From: Patescibacteria group bacterium
GTDB lineage: Bacteria > Patescibacteriota > Minisyncoccia > UBA6257 > 02-FULL-45-10c
Assembly: GCA_018969615.1 (NCBI GenBank)
Contig: JAGWYA010000002.1
Span: forward strand, 67,070 to 105,719
Length of the DNA stretch: 38,650 nt
Direction of reading: 5' to 3'
Both the position numbers and the translations under genes were made by a program. The notes beneath the pieces were generated by a model. The model was not told the DNA's origin and did no database searches. It saw only the letters and a program-made list of their open reading frames with translations. Below are positions 13,049 through 20,063 of the stretch, piece by piece. The stretch's first letter is position 1, and each line of letters opens with the position of its first letter.

Positions 13049-13627
13049 ATGAAAAAGGAAGAGCTGTTGCAGCTCATCGACGCGACGTCCGATACGGACG
13101 ATGCGGGTTTTCAAAAGATCATCCGCGAGGCGATGGATGACGGGATCGTTTCGTTGCGGGGGCTTGCGAATTATTTTCAAGTGTCCCTTCCTACGGTCCG
13201 GCGCTGGCGCGGGGATATGACCGAAGGCAGCAATGTGCCGCATCCTGCGATGCGTAAGCACGTGTTCGCCCATCTGAAAGAGGTTATCCTTTCGGTTCCT
13301 CAGGAGCGGCAACCGCTGCGCGAGTTGCTGGCCAAGCCGGCGCCCGATCCCGGATCGTCTCCGGCGTATCCGCATACCGGTCCCGTGAAAGAAGAGCTTT
13401 CCTTTTCGGTGACCGATCTGGAGCTGAAAAGGATCAGGGCCTTCCGGAAAAAGCATCGCTGCGATCTTCCGAACGACCGCCGCATGAAGCGCCGCAAGGT
13501 GAAGAAGACCGGACCGATCGGCAGACGGTTCACGTATTCGTTCACACCGACTACGATCGGTACTGCGGTCAAGATCGGCTGCGCCTGCGGAAAGGAAGAG
13601 GACGTCACCGATTACGATTCATGGTAA
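13049..13627 (+). CDS. Orphan protein with HTH-like N-terminus and CxCG/TDYDSW C-terminal motif
   Basis: 192 residues behind AGGAGA. Residues ~30-55 (IVSLRGLANYFQVSLPTVRRWRGD) look like a helix-turn-helix. The middle is proline-rich linker. The C-terminus RRFTYSFTPTTIGTAVKIGCACGKEEDVTDYDSW resembles a short domain I associate with small uncharacterised proteins ('FTPT.IGT.V...C.CG...D.TDY.SW'). The two Cys may bind metal with other residues. A DNA-binding role is inferred for the N-terminus only. It is a single-gene unit with a strong terminator. Confidence 0.65.
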   Translation: MKKEELLQLIDATSDTDDAGFQKIIREAMDDGIVSLRGLANYFQVSLPTVRRWRGDMTEGSNVPHPAMRKHVFAHLKEVILSVPQERQPLRELLAKPAPDPGSSPAYPHTGPVKEELSFSVTDLELKRIRAFRKKHRCDLPNDRRMKRRKVKKTGPIGRRFTYSFTPTTIGTAVKIGCACGKEEDVTDYDSW

Positions 13628-13632
13628 AAGCC

Positions 13633-13662
13633 AAAGCGGCCCCTTACGGGCCGCTTTTTTAT
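13633..13662 (+). terminator. Intrinsic terminator
   Basis: AAAGCGGCCC-cttac-GGGCCGCTTT followed by TTTATT. Confidence 0.92.
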
Positions 13663-13796
13663 TGTGGAATGGATCGGGAGAGGTGGAAAACTTTTGTGAG
13701 GGAGATTTATGAGTTTCTTGTCTTGGGATATACAGGGTCGGATTTAGTTTAAACTTTGGCGGCATTTTCTTCAAATTGAAAGGTTGAAAATAGGAA

Positions 13797-14798
13797 TTAC
13801 CCTTTCTTTGTTCTTTTTATTGAAGATTTTTTGACTGATTCTTCAGAAAAAGGAACCCATTGATGACCCCACTCAAAAACAGTTTTACCAGTACGACTTG
13901 TTTCAAGGGGGAAATATCGTACTTGATATTTCTTGCCTTGGTATTCAACGACAGTTTTTGACTTGGCATTTGGATATACCTGGTCAAGCTCTTCTGTTAA
14001 TCTTTCTTCGGGAGTTTTTTCAATTTTGCCAGATTGTTTTAGCGCCTGTTCAACTGTTCGCAATCTTCGATCTGCCGCTTGTTGTCTGGCTCTACCAGCA
14101 TTCGGATTATTTGATCTACCACCATAATCTTTATTCGCTTCTTCTAGTGCTTCTTTATAATCTTCCTTGGTATATTCTTGTCTTTCATCTTTTAATTCTT
14201 CAAGGGCGTTTTCAAGAAGATTTAAACCATTTTTTTCTTCAATGTCACTTATATTTTCTTCAATTGCATCCCATACAGCACTACCGACAAAATCTTCACC
14301 AAGTTTCTTTTCGAGGTCTTTTCCCAGTTTTTCCCACGACACAACTTCTTTTTTAGCTTTTTCTATCATGGCACGAATTTCTGAAATTGGTGGTTTACGT
14401 TTTATAAAATCTTGGATTGGCTTAATATCTTGTCGATGTCTTTTTTCTCTTTGGTCATTTCGATACCAAACTAAGTCGGTAGTCCAATCCATTTCAAATT
14501 CTAGAAAACCATATTGCTTAAATTTTTTATTAAAAACCTTTCCTACATCCTCAACTTTATCAAAAAATTGCCCGGATAACTTATTGCCCTCCTTATTGAA
14601 ACGCTTTAATTCTTCGGTATTACCAGATCCGTGTTCCGATAAATGCATAATAATCCGGTCATATAAATCGGTTAGTTTAGGATCAAATTCCCGAATAATC
14701 TCTTGTTTATTTTTTTCTTCTGTTTCTCTGTACTCTCTATGGACTTTTTCATTTTCTGATTCGGAAACAGAATGTTCTGGGCTAAATTTTTCTTTCAT
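13797..14798 (-). CDS. Unrecognised, highly charged coiled-coil-like protein
   Basis: 333 residues, very rich in Glu and Lys. There are long helical stretches (ENALEELKDERQEYTKEDYKEALEEANKDY) and a polar, Asn/Gly/Arg-rich break (GGRSNNPNAGRARQQAADRR). The C-terminus is more folded (VEYQGKKYQVRYFPLETSRTGKTVFEWGHQWVPF). No signal peptide or membrane segment is seen. It is clearly more AT-rich than its neighbours and lies next to the tmRNA 3' end, a common integration site, so horizontal acquisition is likely. Function is unknown. Confidence 0.6.
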   Translation of the reverse strand: MKEKFSPEHSVSESENEKVHREYRETEEKNKQEIIREFDPKLTDLYDRIIMHLSEHGSGNTEELKRFNKEGNKLSGQFFDKVEDVGKVFNKKFKQYGFLEFEMDWTTDLVWYRNDQREKRHRQDIKPIQDFIKRKPPISEIRAMIEKAKKEVVSWEKLGKDLEKKLGEDFVGSAVWDAIEENISDIEEKNGLNLLENALEELKDERQEYTKEDYKEALEEANKDYGGRSNNPNAGRARQQAADRRLRTVEQALKQSGKIEKTPEERLTEELDQVYPNAKSKTVVEYQGKKYQVRYFPLETSRTGKTVFEWGHQWVPFSEESVKKSSIKRTKKG

Positions 14799-14823
14799 GT
14801 TTATAAAGTTATTTTAACATAAT

Positions 14824-15090
14824 AGTTCAACTCCCGTAATCTGCCCCCCCTTATTTTTCGCAACCTTTTATAATTTTGGAAAACTCAAAAATAAGCGATA
14901 AATAAAGCGAAATTCACCCTTTTTGAGAGTTCAACTCTCATGATGTGGAGACGACGGGAACAAGGCGTCGCTCGCGGCTGGATAGCCCGCTCGCTTGCTT
15001 AAACCCTCCGCCGCACCCCGACCCCCGTCTGGGACACCTTCGGTTTCCCATTCCTTCCTGATACGGGGTGCGGCTGGTTCAATTCCCGCA
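14824..15090. repeat. Scarred region with partial copies of the tmRNA 3' end
   Basis: TGTGGAGACGACGGGAA (from about 14944) repeats exactly the last bases of the tmRNA gene as read on the plus strand at 15132. GGTTCAATTCCCG (about 15077) and AGTTCAACTCCCGT (about 14823) are inverted T-arm copies. Also present are the palindrome TGAGAGTT-c-AACTCTCA (14924-14940) and an 11-bp inverted repeat GCCGCACCCCG/CGGGGTGCGGC. No gene is evident. It looks like remnants of integration events. Confidence 0.5.
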
Positions 15091-15124
15091 TAAAATAAAA
15101 TACCACCCATTAAAACGGGTGGTA
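15091..15124 (-). terminator. Terminator of ssrA
   Basis: On the minus strand TACCACCC-loop-GGGTGGTA, then TTTTATTTTA, starting about 10 nt after the tmRNA 3' end. Confidence 0.85.
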
Positions 15125-15133
15125 CTTTATGTG

Positions 15134-15776
15134 TGGAGACGACGGGAATTGAACCCGTGTCCGAATCATGTCCAAATAAGGATTGCTACGGATGTAGCCG
15201 GATTTGAAAGCGCTGAAAGAGGCAGAACCCGGCAAAACACTTTCAGCTTTTCCGGAATTGTTCGTTATCGTTGCCGGAAGTGGCGATAATATAACCTGCT
15301 GAGTGTGACACCGGAATTTCCTTAGCAGATATCAGGAGTTCCGATGCTTCGGCGCAAGGCCGGAGAATGGACTAAGCGACAGCTAATGCTGGCATTCTCA
15401 GTCTGCTTGATAAGTTTGCACTTATTAGGCTTGCGATTTTTTAACGAAGTTGCGACTTCTGCGCAAATGTTTCCACTACATTGAAATCATTGATTTTGTA
15501 TTAATTTCCAGGAGCGAGGAGAAAATCGTATCTGTAGATACCTTTTCGACAAGCAACGCAGAAATTGATCAAAATCAAGATTCCCAAAGGGTAAGGAAAT
15601 TTTTATTACCTTCTGCGTCGTTCCTCCTCGATGTGGTCTAGACCACGATCTCGTCGTCACTCCTTGAATCTAATTCAAAATTTCTCTTATCAATGAGTGA
15701 AAATATTTGCGCAGAAGTCGCTTCGCACTTCGATCCGATCCTTATTTTTCAATGACCGTCGATGCCTAACGTCCCC
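15134..15776 (-). ncRNA. ssrA: tmRNA, unusually long
   Basis: The 5' end GGGGACG pairs with 3' CGTCTCC, including the G3-U pair that alanyl-tRNA synthetase recognises. Next is GGCATCGACGG, the tmRNA counterpart of GGATTCGAC. The T-arm is ACGGGTTCAATTCCCGT; the discriminator is A and CCA is not encoded. Helix P2 is supported by AAATAAGGAT near the 5' end pairing with ATCCTTATTT near the 3' end, extended by CGGAT/ATCCG. The tandem stop TAATAA (15427-15422) precedes the hairpin ATAAGT-gcaa-ACTTAT, as in other tmRNAs. The tag frame is unclear: codons before TAA read NFVKKSQA, while the expected GCA resume codon is out of frame. At 643 nt it is about 270 nt longer than usual. Confidence 0.88.
15452..15721 (-). 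repeat. 270-nt insert in tmRNA bounded by a 21-nt inverted repeat
   Basis: GCGACTTCTGCGCAAAT-a-TTT (15721-15701, minus) pairs with AAA-c-ATTTGCGCAGAAGTCGC (15472-15452), 20 of 21 positions. It is flanked further by CGAAGT/ACTTCG. Internally TCATTGAT/ATCAATGA, CGAGGAG/CTCCTCG, ACGCAGAA/TTCTGCGT and the palindrome GTGGTCTAGACCAC suggest one long branched arm. Removing it would leave 373 nt, a normal tmRNA length. Confidence 0.75.
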
Positions 15777-16209
15777 ATTCGCGGCGCAGTTCGCGCTCGG
15801 TCTCACGGCGTTTGATCGTTTCACGTTTGTCGTGAGCTTTCTTATGCCGTGCGAGGCCTACCGCTACTTTTATTCTGCGGCCTTTATCATAGATAGACAA
15901 GGGCACCATCGTCAAGCCGCCTTCCTTCGCTTTGCCGAGCAAATAACGCAGTTCTTTCTTGGTTAGGAGGAGTCGGCGGGTCCGTCCGGGATCGTAGCCG
16001 GCGGGGGCGTTCTTGATCTGGAACGCGGGGATCTGCGCGTTGATCAGCTCCGCGCCGTCCGGCCGGATGAGGACATAGGAGCCGGTCAGGTTCGCGTGCC
16101 CGGCCTTGATCGATTTCACTTCCTGTCCGATCAGCGCAACGCCGGCCTCGTAGGTCTCGAGGATCTCGTAGTCGAACCGGGCTTTTCTGTTTTCCGCGAG
16201 CGTTTTCAT
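15766..16209 (-). CDS. smpB: SsrA-binding protein SmpB
   Basis: 147 residues from ATG 16209; a GTG sits just before it. It has the SmpB core: ENRKARFDYEILETYEAGVALIGQEVKSIKAG, AELINAQIPAF, GYDPGRTRRLLLTKKELRYLLGKAKEGGLTMVPLSIY and the basic tail KKAHDKRETIKRRETERELRREWGR. It delivers tmRNA to stalled ribosomes. The last codons and TAG stop lie inside the first 11 nt of ssrA, so the two genes overlap. TATAAT ends 8 nt before ATG, implying a leaderless or nearly leaderless mRNA. Confidence 0.96.
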   Translation of the reverse strand: MKTLAENRKARFDYEILETYEAGVALIGQEVKSIKAGHANLTGSYVLIRPDGAELINAQIPAFQIKNAPAGYDPGRTRRLLLTKKELRYLLGKAKEGGLTMVPLSIYDKGRRIKVAVGLARHKKAHDKRETIKRRETERELRREWGR

Positions 16210-16217
16210 CACTTTTT

Positions 16218-16223
16218 ATTATA
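16218..16223 (-). promoter_or_regulatory. -10 box of smpB(-ssrA)
   Basis: TATAAT on the minus strand, 8 nt before the smpB ATG. The -35 is weak (TTCGTA at 18 bp). No separate promoter was identified directly upstream of ssrA, so both may share this one. Confidence 0.5.
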
Positions 16224-16234
16224 GAGAGAATACA

Positions 16235-16263
16235 TTGACTTTACGAATGGCGTTCCGTACGCT
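16235..16263 (+). promoter_or_regulatory. Promoter of the YunG-like gene
   Basis: TTGACT (16235-16240), 17 bp, TACGCT (16258-16263). It is divergent from smpB and overlaps its upstream region. Confidence 0.6.
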
Positions 16264-16298
16264 GGGGGTAGTAGATCGACAAAGAAGGGAGGGTAACG

Positions 16299-16856
16299 AT
16301 GAGGACGATAGAGCCGGTGTGCTGGAGCCGTTTCCGGTCCGAGGGCGATGCCTGGATCCAGCTTGAGCGTATTGTGTTATATGAGCTTGCGGAGATCTGT
16401 TTTCTGGGATCCGCACGGGCTGATACCACTGCATGCAGGGAGCACTGGTCTTTGGACGATCCTGCGCACGGGCATTGCGCTGCAGCGGCTCTGGTGGTGC
16501 AGGATATCTTCGGGGGAACGATCCTCCGAGCTTCCCTTGAAACGATGCCGGAGCGGTATCGGCATATGCGGAGTCACTACTGGAACCTCTTACCGCGAAA
16601 GGCCGGGCTGAAGGCGAAGCCGGAGGAGCCTGCCCAGAAGAATTGCGTGGATATCGAGATCGATATCACTGCCGCTCAGTTTTATGGAAAGGACCGCGAC
16701 TTGGTCCCTGCCGGAGAGCTCCGCACGCGGGATTATCTCCTCGGGAATACGGATACCGCCCGCCGGTACCTTCTTCTTCGGAAACGAATGGAGAAGGTGG
16801 AGTATTGGGGCGAGCTCTTTTTGGGAAATCACCATAAAGATGATGAGATGATCTAG
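16299..16856 (+). CDS. YunG-like protein
   Basis: 185 residues behind GGGAGGG. The pattern HWSLDDPAHGHCAAAALVVQDIFGGTILRA followed by YWNLLPRK and DIEIDITAAQFYG parallels the YunG family (W...NP..G.C..TALVV.D..GGEI... F...DLT..QF). The family's role is unknown; the conserved Cys and His in GHCAAAA recall papain-like folds, but that is speculation. It is a single-gene unit with its own promoter and terminator. Confidence 0.6.
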   Translation: MRTIEPVCWSRFRSEGDAWIQLERIVLYELAEICFLGSARADTTACREHWSLDDPAHGHCAAAALVVQDIFGGTILRASLETMPERYRHMRSHYWNLLPRKAGLKAKPEEPAQKNCVDIEIDITAAQFYGKDRDLVPAGELRTRDYLLGNTDTARRYLLLRKRMEKVEYWGELFLGNHHKDDEMI

Positions 16857-16862
16857 GGACAC

Positions 16863-16889
16863 AACCCCGACTTCGGTCGGGGTTTTTTA
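16863..16889 (+). terminator. Intrinsic terminator
   Basis: AACCCCGAC-ttcg-GTCGGGGTT followed by TTTTAT. Confidence 0.92.
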
Positions 16890-16892
16890 TTG

Positions 16893-16922
16893 ATAAAAAA
16901 TCGCTCCCGGTTAGGGAGCGAT
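16893..16922 (-). terminator. Terminator of the lipoprotein-like gene
   Basis: On the minus strand ATCGCTCCC-taacc-GGGAGCGAT then TTTTTATC. The TAA stop codon forms part of the loop. Confidence 0.88.
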
Positions 16923-17210
16923 GCGGATGATGCGGACATTGTACATGCCGTCGATCTCGAGGAAGACGTGGGCGCCGATGTGACCGGCGCGGCACAGGTC
17001 GTAATCGAGCGGCCCGGCGTAGACGATACCGTAGTGGTCGGTCACGATCTCCAGAGAGCAGTTGCTCCCTCCGGTGTTGTTGACCACGCTGCCGCTGTCA
17101 TAGTAGCTTTTGTTCGGATCGAGGTTGGGACCGATCAGTTGCCACTTCCCGCATCCCGTCGTGCACAAAGCGAGACAAAGCGCCGCCGCAGCGAGTAGCT
17201 TTCTCGTCAT
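16911..17210 (-). CDS. Small lipoprotein-like secreted protein, unrecognised
   Basis: 99 residues from ATG 17210 behind GGAGG; the track start is 19 codons upstream without a ribosome site. The N-terminus MTRKLLAAAALCLALCTTGCGKW is a signal peptide with a lipobox-like CTTGC, so anchoring at Cys is possible. The mature part (~80 residues) has a few more Cys and beta-type composition (SGSVVNNTGGSNCSLEIVTDHYG). No family was recognised. A TTGACT promoter (17262-17267) lies upstream; a hairpin terminator overlaps the stop. Confidence 0.6.
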   Translation of the reverse strand: MTRKLLAAAALCLALCTTGCGKWQLIGPNLDPNKSYYDSGSVVNNTGGSNCSLEIVTDHYGIVYAGPLDYDLCRAGHIGAHVFLEIDGMYNVRIIRIAP

Positions 17211-17304
17211 AATGCCTCCGTTGTTCAGTGCTACCTTTATGATGCTGAATTTTGAGGTTCGAGTCAATGCATTTTTCGGTTAGATTTTTTGCCGAGGGAA
17301 ATGA

Positions 17305-17310
17305 TATGCT
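17305..17310 (+). promoter_or_regulatory. -10 box of argS
   Basis: TATGCT, 9 nt before ATG 17320. No strong -35 and no AGGAGG; the leader would be only a few nucleotides. Confidence 0.45.
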
Positions 17311-17319
17311 TAAGGAACC

Positions 17320-19044
17320 ATGATCGAAGTCATTACGAAAGCGATCGAACAAGCCGCCGGGACCGGCGTTTCCGTTGAGGTGACGGCATCTGATAAGCCC
17401 GAGTTCGGCCATTATGCGACCAATGTCGCGTTCAAACTCGTGCCTTCATTGAAAAAGGCGCCGTTTGTGATCGCGCAGGAACTTGCGGAGAAACTTCGTG
17501 CCAACTCTGAGCTTTTTGCACAAGTGGAAGCGGTCGCGCCGGGATTCGTGAATATGTGGATCACGCCGGAGGTCTTTCAAAAAGAGATCGCGCTGATCCT
17601 GAAGGAGAAGGACGCATACGGAAAGAATAAGGCGCTGCGCGGACAGAAGACGATCGTCGAATATACGGACCCGAATCCGTTCAAGCAGTTCCATATCGGC
17701 CATTTGATGAGCAATGCGATCGGGGAGTCATTATCGCGCCTGATCGAATGGAGCGGCGCCGAAGTAAAGCGCGCCTGCTATCAGGGCGACGTGGGTATGC
17801 ATGTGGCAAAGGCTGTCGGGATTTTAGAAGAAATGATCAAGGAACACGCGAAGAAGCCCGGTGATCTTAAAAAATACATTGAAAGTCTTTCTGAAAAAGA
17901 ACAACACGAATTAGTTTTTACCGCTTACGCCAAGGGAGTTAAGAAGTTCGAGGAAAATAAATCTTTCCAAGAAAAGGTTTTGCAGATCAATAAAGAGCTC
18001 TACTCGGAAAACCCCAGCCCTGCCGTGAAGGCGGCGTACGATCTCGGGAAAGAGTTAAGCCTCGCGGTTTTTGAGGAGATCTATAAAAAACTGGGCACGC
18101 AGTTCGACTTTTATTTTTTTGAGAGCGAGACCGGCAAGCGGGGCAAGGAGGTGGTTGAGGACGGCCTGAAAAAGGGGGTCTTTGAAGAAAGCCAAGGCGC
18201 TGTTGTTTTTAACGGAGAAAAGCACGGCCTGCATACGCGTGTGTTCATCAATTCGGAAGGGCTTCCGACCTATGAAGCGAAAGAGCTCGGCTTGGCGGAG
18301 ATCAAGTACAAGAAATATGCTTATGACCGGTCCATTGTGATCACCGGCAATGAAGTGAACGATTATTTCAGAGTGCTTTTAAAGGCGATGAGCCTTGCAT
18401 TCCCCGAGCTCGCGAAAAAGACGGAACATCTTTCGCACGGCATGCTGCGGCTCCCGACCGGGAAGATGTCCTCGCGCACCGGCGATGTGATCACGGCGGA
18501 ATCGCTTATTGCGGAAGTGGAGAAGATGGTCGCGGCGAAGATCGCGGACCGGAACTTATCGGATGCGGAGAAATCCGACATCGAACAGACGGTTGCGGTC
18601 GGTGCGTTGAAATATTCTATTTTGAAACAGGCGGTCGGCGGCGATATTATTTTCGATTTTGAGAAGTCGGTCTCATTCGAAGGCGATTCGGGGCCGTATC
18701 TTCAGTACGCCCGCGTCCGCGCCGGTTCGATCCTGGAAAAAGCGAAAGAAGAAAAAGTGAAAGGGTCCTTAAAGACCGCGCCGGAAGAGGTGTCGGAGGT
18801 TGAATCGATGCTGTGCCGGTTTCCCGAGGTTGTGCGCCGCGCCGGACAGGCGTATGCGCCGAACTATGTCGTGACTTATCTTACGGAACTTGCGCGCGTG
18901 TTCAACGCTTATTACGCGAAAGTGAAGATCGTTGATCCGGCTGACCAATATTCGCCGTATAAAGTTGCTCTGACGGAGGCGTTCGGCCAAGTTATGCAGA
19001 ACGGTCTTGAGGTTCTTGGCATCACCGCACCGAAGAAGATGTAA
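17320..19044 (+). CDS. argS: Arginyl-tRNA synthetase
   Basis: 574 residues, normal size for class I ArgRS. The N-terminal Add1-type domain runs to ~110. EYTDPNPFKQFHIGHLMSNAIGESL carries the HIGH motif. The catalytic core includes QGDVGMHVAKAVG, EAKELGLAEIKYKKY and LSHGMLRLPTGKMSSRTGDVI (KMSKS region). The C-terminal helical anticodon-binding domain is AYAPNYVVTYLTELARVFNAYYAKVKI, ending ITAPKKM. It charges tRNA-Arg with arginine using ATP and needs bound tRNA for activation. It is monocistronic here. Confidence 0.97.
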   Translation: MIEVITKAIEQAAGTGVSVEVTASDKPEFGHYATNVAFKLVPSLKKAPFVIAQELAEKLRANSELFAQVEAVAPGFVNMWITPEVFQKEIALILKEKDAYGKNKALRGQKTIVEYTDPNPFKQFHIGHLMSNAIGESLSRLIEWSGAEVKRACYQGDVGMHVAKAVGILEEMIKEHAKKPGDLKKYIESLSEKEQHELVFTAYAKGVKKFEENKSFQEKVLQINKELYSENPSPAVKAAYDLGKELSLAVFEEIYKKLGTQFDFYFFESETGKRGKEVVEDGLKKGVFEESQGAVVFNGEKHGLHTRVFINSEGLPTYEAKELGLAEIKYKKYAYDRSIVITGNEVNDYFRVLLKAMSLAFPELAKKTEHLSHGMLRLPTGKMSSRTGDVITAESLIAEVEKMVAAKIADRNLSDAEKSDIEQTVAVGALKYSILKQAVGGDIIFDFEKSVSFEGDSGPYLQYARVRAGSILEKAKEEKVKGSLKTAPEEVSEVESMLCRFPEVVRRAGQAYAPNYVVTYLTELARVFNAYYAKVKIVDPADQYSPYKVALTEAFGQVMQNGLEVLGITAPKKM

Positions 19045-19064
19045 AAAGTCATTATCCTTGCATA

Positions 19065-19094
19065 TTGACCGAGTTACCGCCCTTCCTTTATTCT
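19065..19094 (+). promoter_or_regulatory. Promoter of the 19130 gene
   Basis: TTGACC (19065-19070), 18 bp, TATTCT (19089-19094). It is directly downstream of argS, so the next gene is independently transcribed. Confidence 0.6.
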
Positions 19095-19129
19095 TGAGGA
19101 AGCTACTTTCAGAACGCGGAGGATAATAA

Positions 19130-19549
19130 ATGAACGAGAGAGAGACCGGAACCATTGATTCGGTTTTACTGCAAAAGAAGCTCATCGGCACGATCAAGCT
19201 GGACAAGGATGGAGAGAAGATCCCTTTCCTCCAGGACGACGTTGCGGGATACGCCGGTCAGAATATCTACCAATTCGGTTTGGTTGAGGGGAGTAAGGTC
19301 AGCTTTTACCGCGGCCCGATGAGCGGCATGCCGGTGAACATCATGATCGAAGAGCGGCCGTCATTACGGAAGCTTGCGTGGCGAACCTCAGGAACAAATC
19401 TTCTTATTTCCGCGGTGTGTTTGTCTATATTTGTTTGCGGGCTTATTCAGAGGGATCCCGATGCCGCGTTCGCTATGGTTTGTTACGGTGCTATTGGAGT
19501 ATTCGCCCTTCTTTACGCAATTAAAGAGGCGAGAGAGGTTTATAAGTGA
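19130..19549 (+). CDS. Membrane protein with possible cold-shock-like N-terminal domain
   Basis: 139 residues behind GGAGGATAA. Residues ~7-75 (TGTIDSVLLQKKLIGTIKLDKDGEKIPFLQDD..FGLVEGSKVSFYRG) have the G-x-I...G-x-I...F...EG..V.F rhythm of an OB/cold-shock fold, seen weakly. Two membrane helices follow (NLLISAVCLSIFVCGLI and AFAMVCYGAIGVFALLYAI). CSD-plus-TM proteins (DUF1294 type) are a possible parallel. It has its own promoter and terminator. Confidence 0.6.
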   Translation: MNERETGTIDSVLLQKKLIGTIKLDKDGEKIPFLQDDVAGYAGQNIYQFGLVEGSKVSFYRGPMSGMPVNIMIEERPSLRKLAWRTSGTNLLISAVCLSIFVCGLIQRDPDAAFAMVCYGAIGVFALLYAIKEAREVYK

Positions 19550-19573
19550 TCCGCCTTCGGGCGGATTTTTTAT
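19549..19573 (+). terminator. Intrinsic terminator
   Basis: ATCCGCC-ttcg-GGCGGAT then TTTTTAT. The TGA stop overlaps the first stem base. The next promoter's TTGACT begins at 19573. Confidence 0.9.
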
Positions 19574-19598
19574 TGACTTAAGCGCTCTTTTTTGGTTT
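19573..19598 (+). promoter_or_regulatory. Promoter of the 19643 gene
   Basis: TTGACT (19573-19578) emerges from the terminator tail. A -10 of TTTACT at 17 bp, or TACTAT at 19 bp, is possible. Confidence 0.5.
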
Positions 19599-19642
19599 AC
19601 TATTGAACAGTTCGTTCACCAGCTAACGACAAAGGAGCGTGC

Positions 19643-19978
19643 ATGACGAAAGAAGAGCGCACGAAGAAGACGGAGGCGGCGAACCAGAGGTTGGCGAACG
19701 GCCTTTTGCATCGCTATAAGGACCTCATGGTCGGCGAAAGGAAGGCTGCCCATGAGCTTCGCTCCGATGAGCGTTTCTTGATCGCGGTGAAGAAGCTTCT
19801 GGAGCTCGGGATGCCGGAAGGCAAGGTCATCACCTGGCTTTTGGAGCCGTGTGGATGCCTCGACTGCACGGACTGCAGCCGGCGCCCGCCTCGACTCGAG
19901 ATGGTCAACTCGGAGGTGAGCCTTAGGCATCTCATGCAAGAGATCAAGCGGGATCCTCAGGTGATCCTCAATTCGTAA
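19643..19978 (+). CDS. Unrecognised 111-residue protein with Cys cluster
   Basis: It starts MTKEERTKKTEAANQRL behind AAAGGAG. The protein is mostly helical, with a central motif EPCGCLDCTDCSRRPP holding four Cys in ten residues, a possible metal knuckle. The N-terminal half is basic and charged, with no signal peptide or membrane segment. No family was recognised. It is a single-gene unit between its own promoter and a strong terminator, like several other orphan genes in this window. Confidence 0.6.
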   Translation: MTKEERTKKTEAANQRLANGLLHRYKDLMVGERKAAHELRSDERFLIAVKKLLELGMPEGKVITWLLEPCGCLDCTDCSRRPPRLEMVNSEVSLRHLMQEIKRDPQVILNS

Positions 19979-19986
19979 GCACGTCA

Positions 19987-20018
19987 AAGCCGCCCCCCAA
20001 AGGGCGGCTTTTTTATTT
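19987..20018 (+). terminator. Intrinsic terminator
   Basis: AAGCCGCCC-cccaaa-GGGCGGCTT then TTTTATTT. Confidence 0.92.
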
Positions 20019-20060
20019 GAAAAAAAGAAAAGGCCCGGTGGATGTAATCCACCGGGCCTT
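20018..20060 (-). terminator. Terminator of the 20064 minus-strand gene
   Basis: Perfect 14-bp stem AAGGCCCGGTGGAT-tac-ATCCACCGGGCCTT, followed on the minus strand by TTCTTTTTTTC. It is convergent with the previous terminator. Confidence 0.92.
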
Positions 20061-20063
20061 GGT

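Noticed and set aside
14841-14848. Homopolymeric C run as a phase-variation switch
   Set aside because: It is not inside a gene or between promoter elements that I can identify.
15068-15090. tRNA-like T-arm GGTTCAATTCCCG on the plus strand
   Set aside because: The five bases on each side do not pair and no acceptor, D or anticodon arm is present. It is treated as a partial copy of the tmRNA T-arm.
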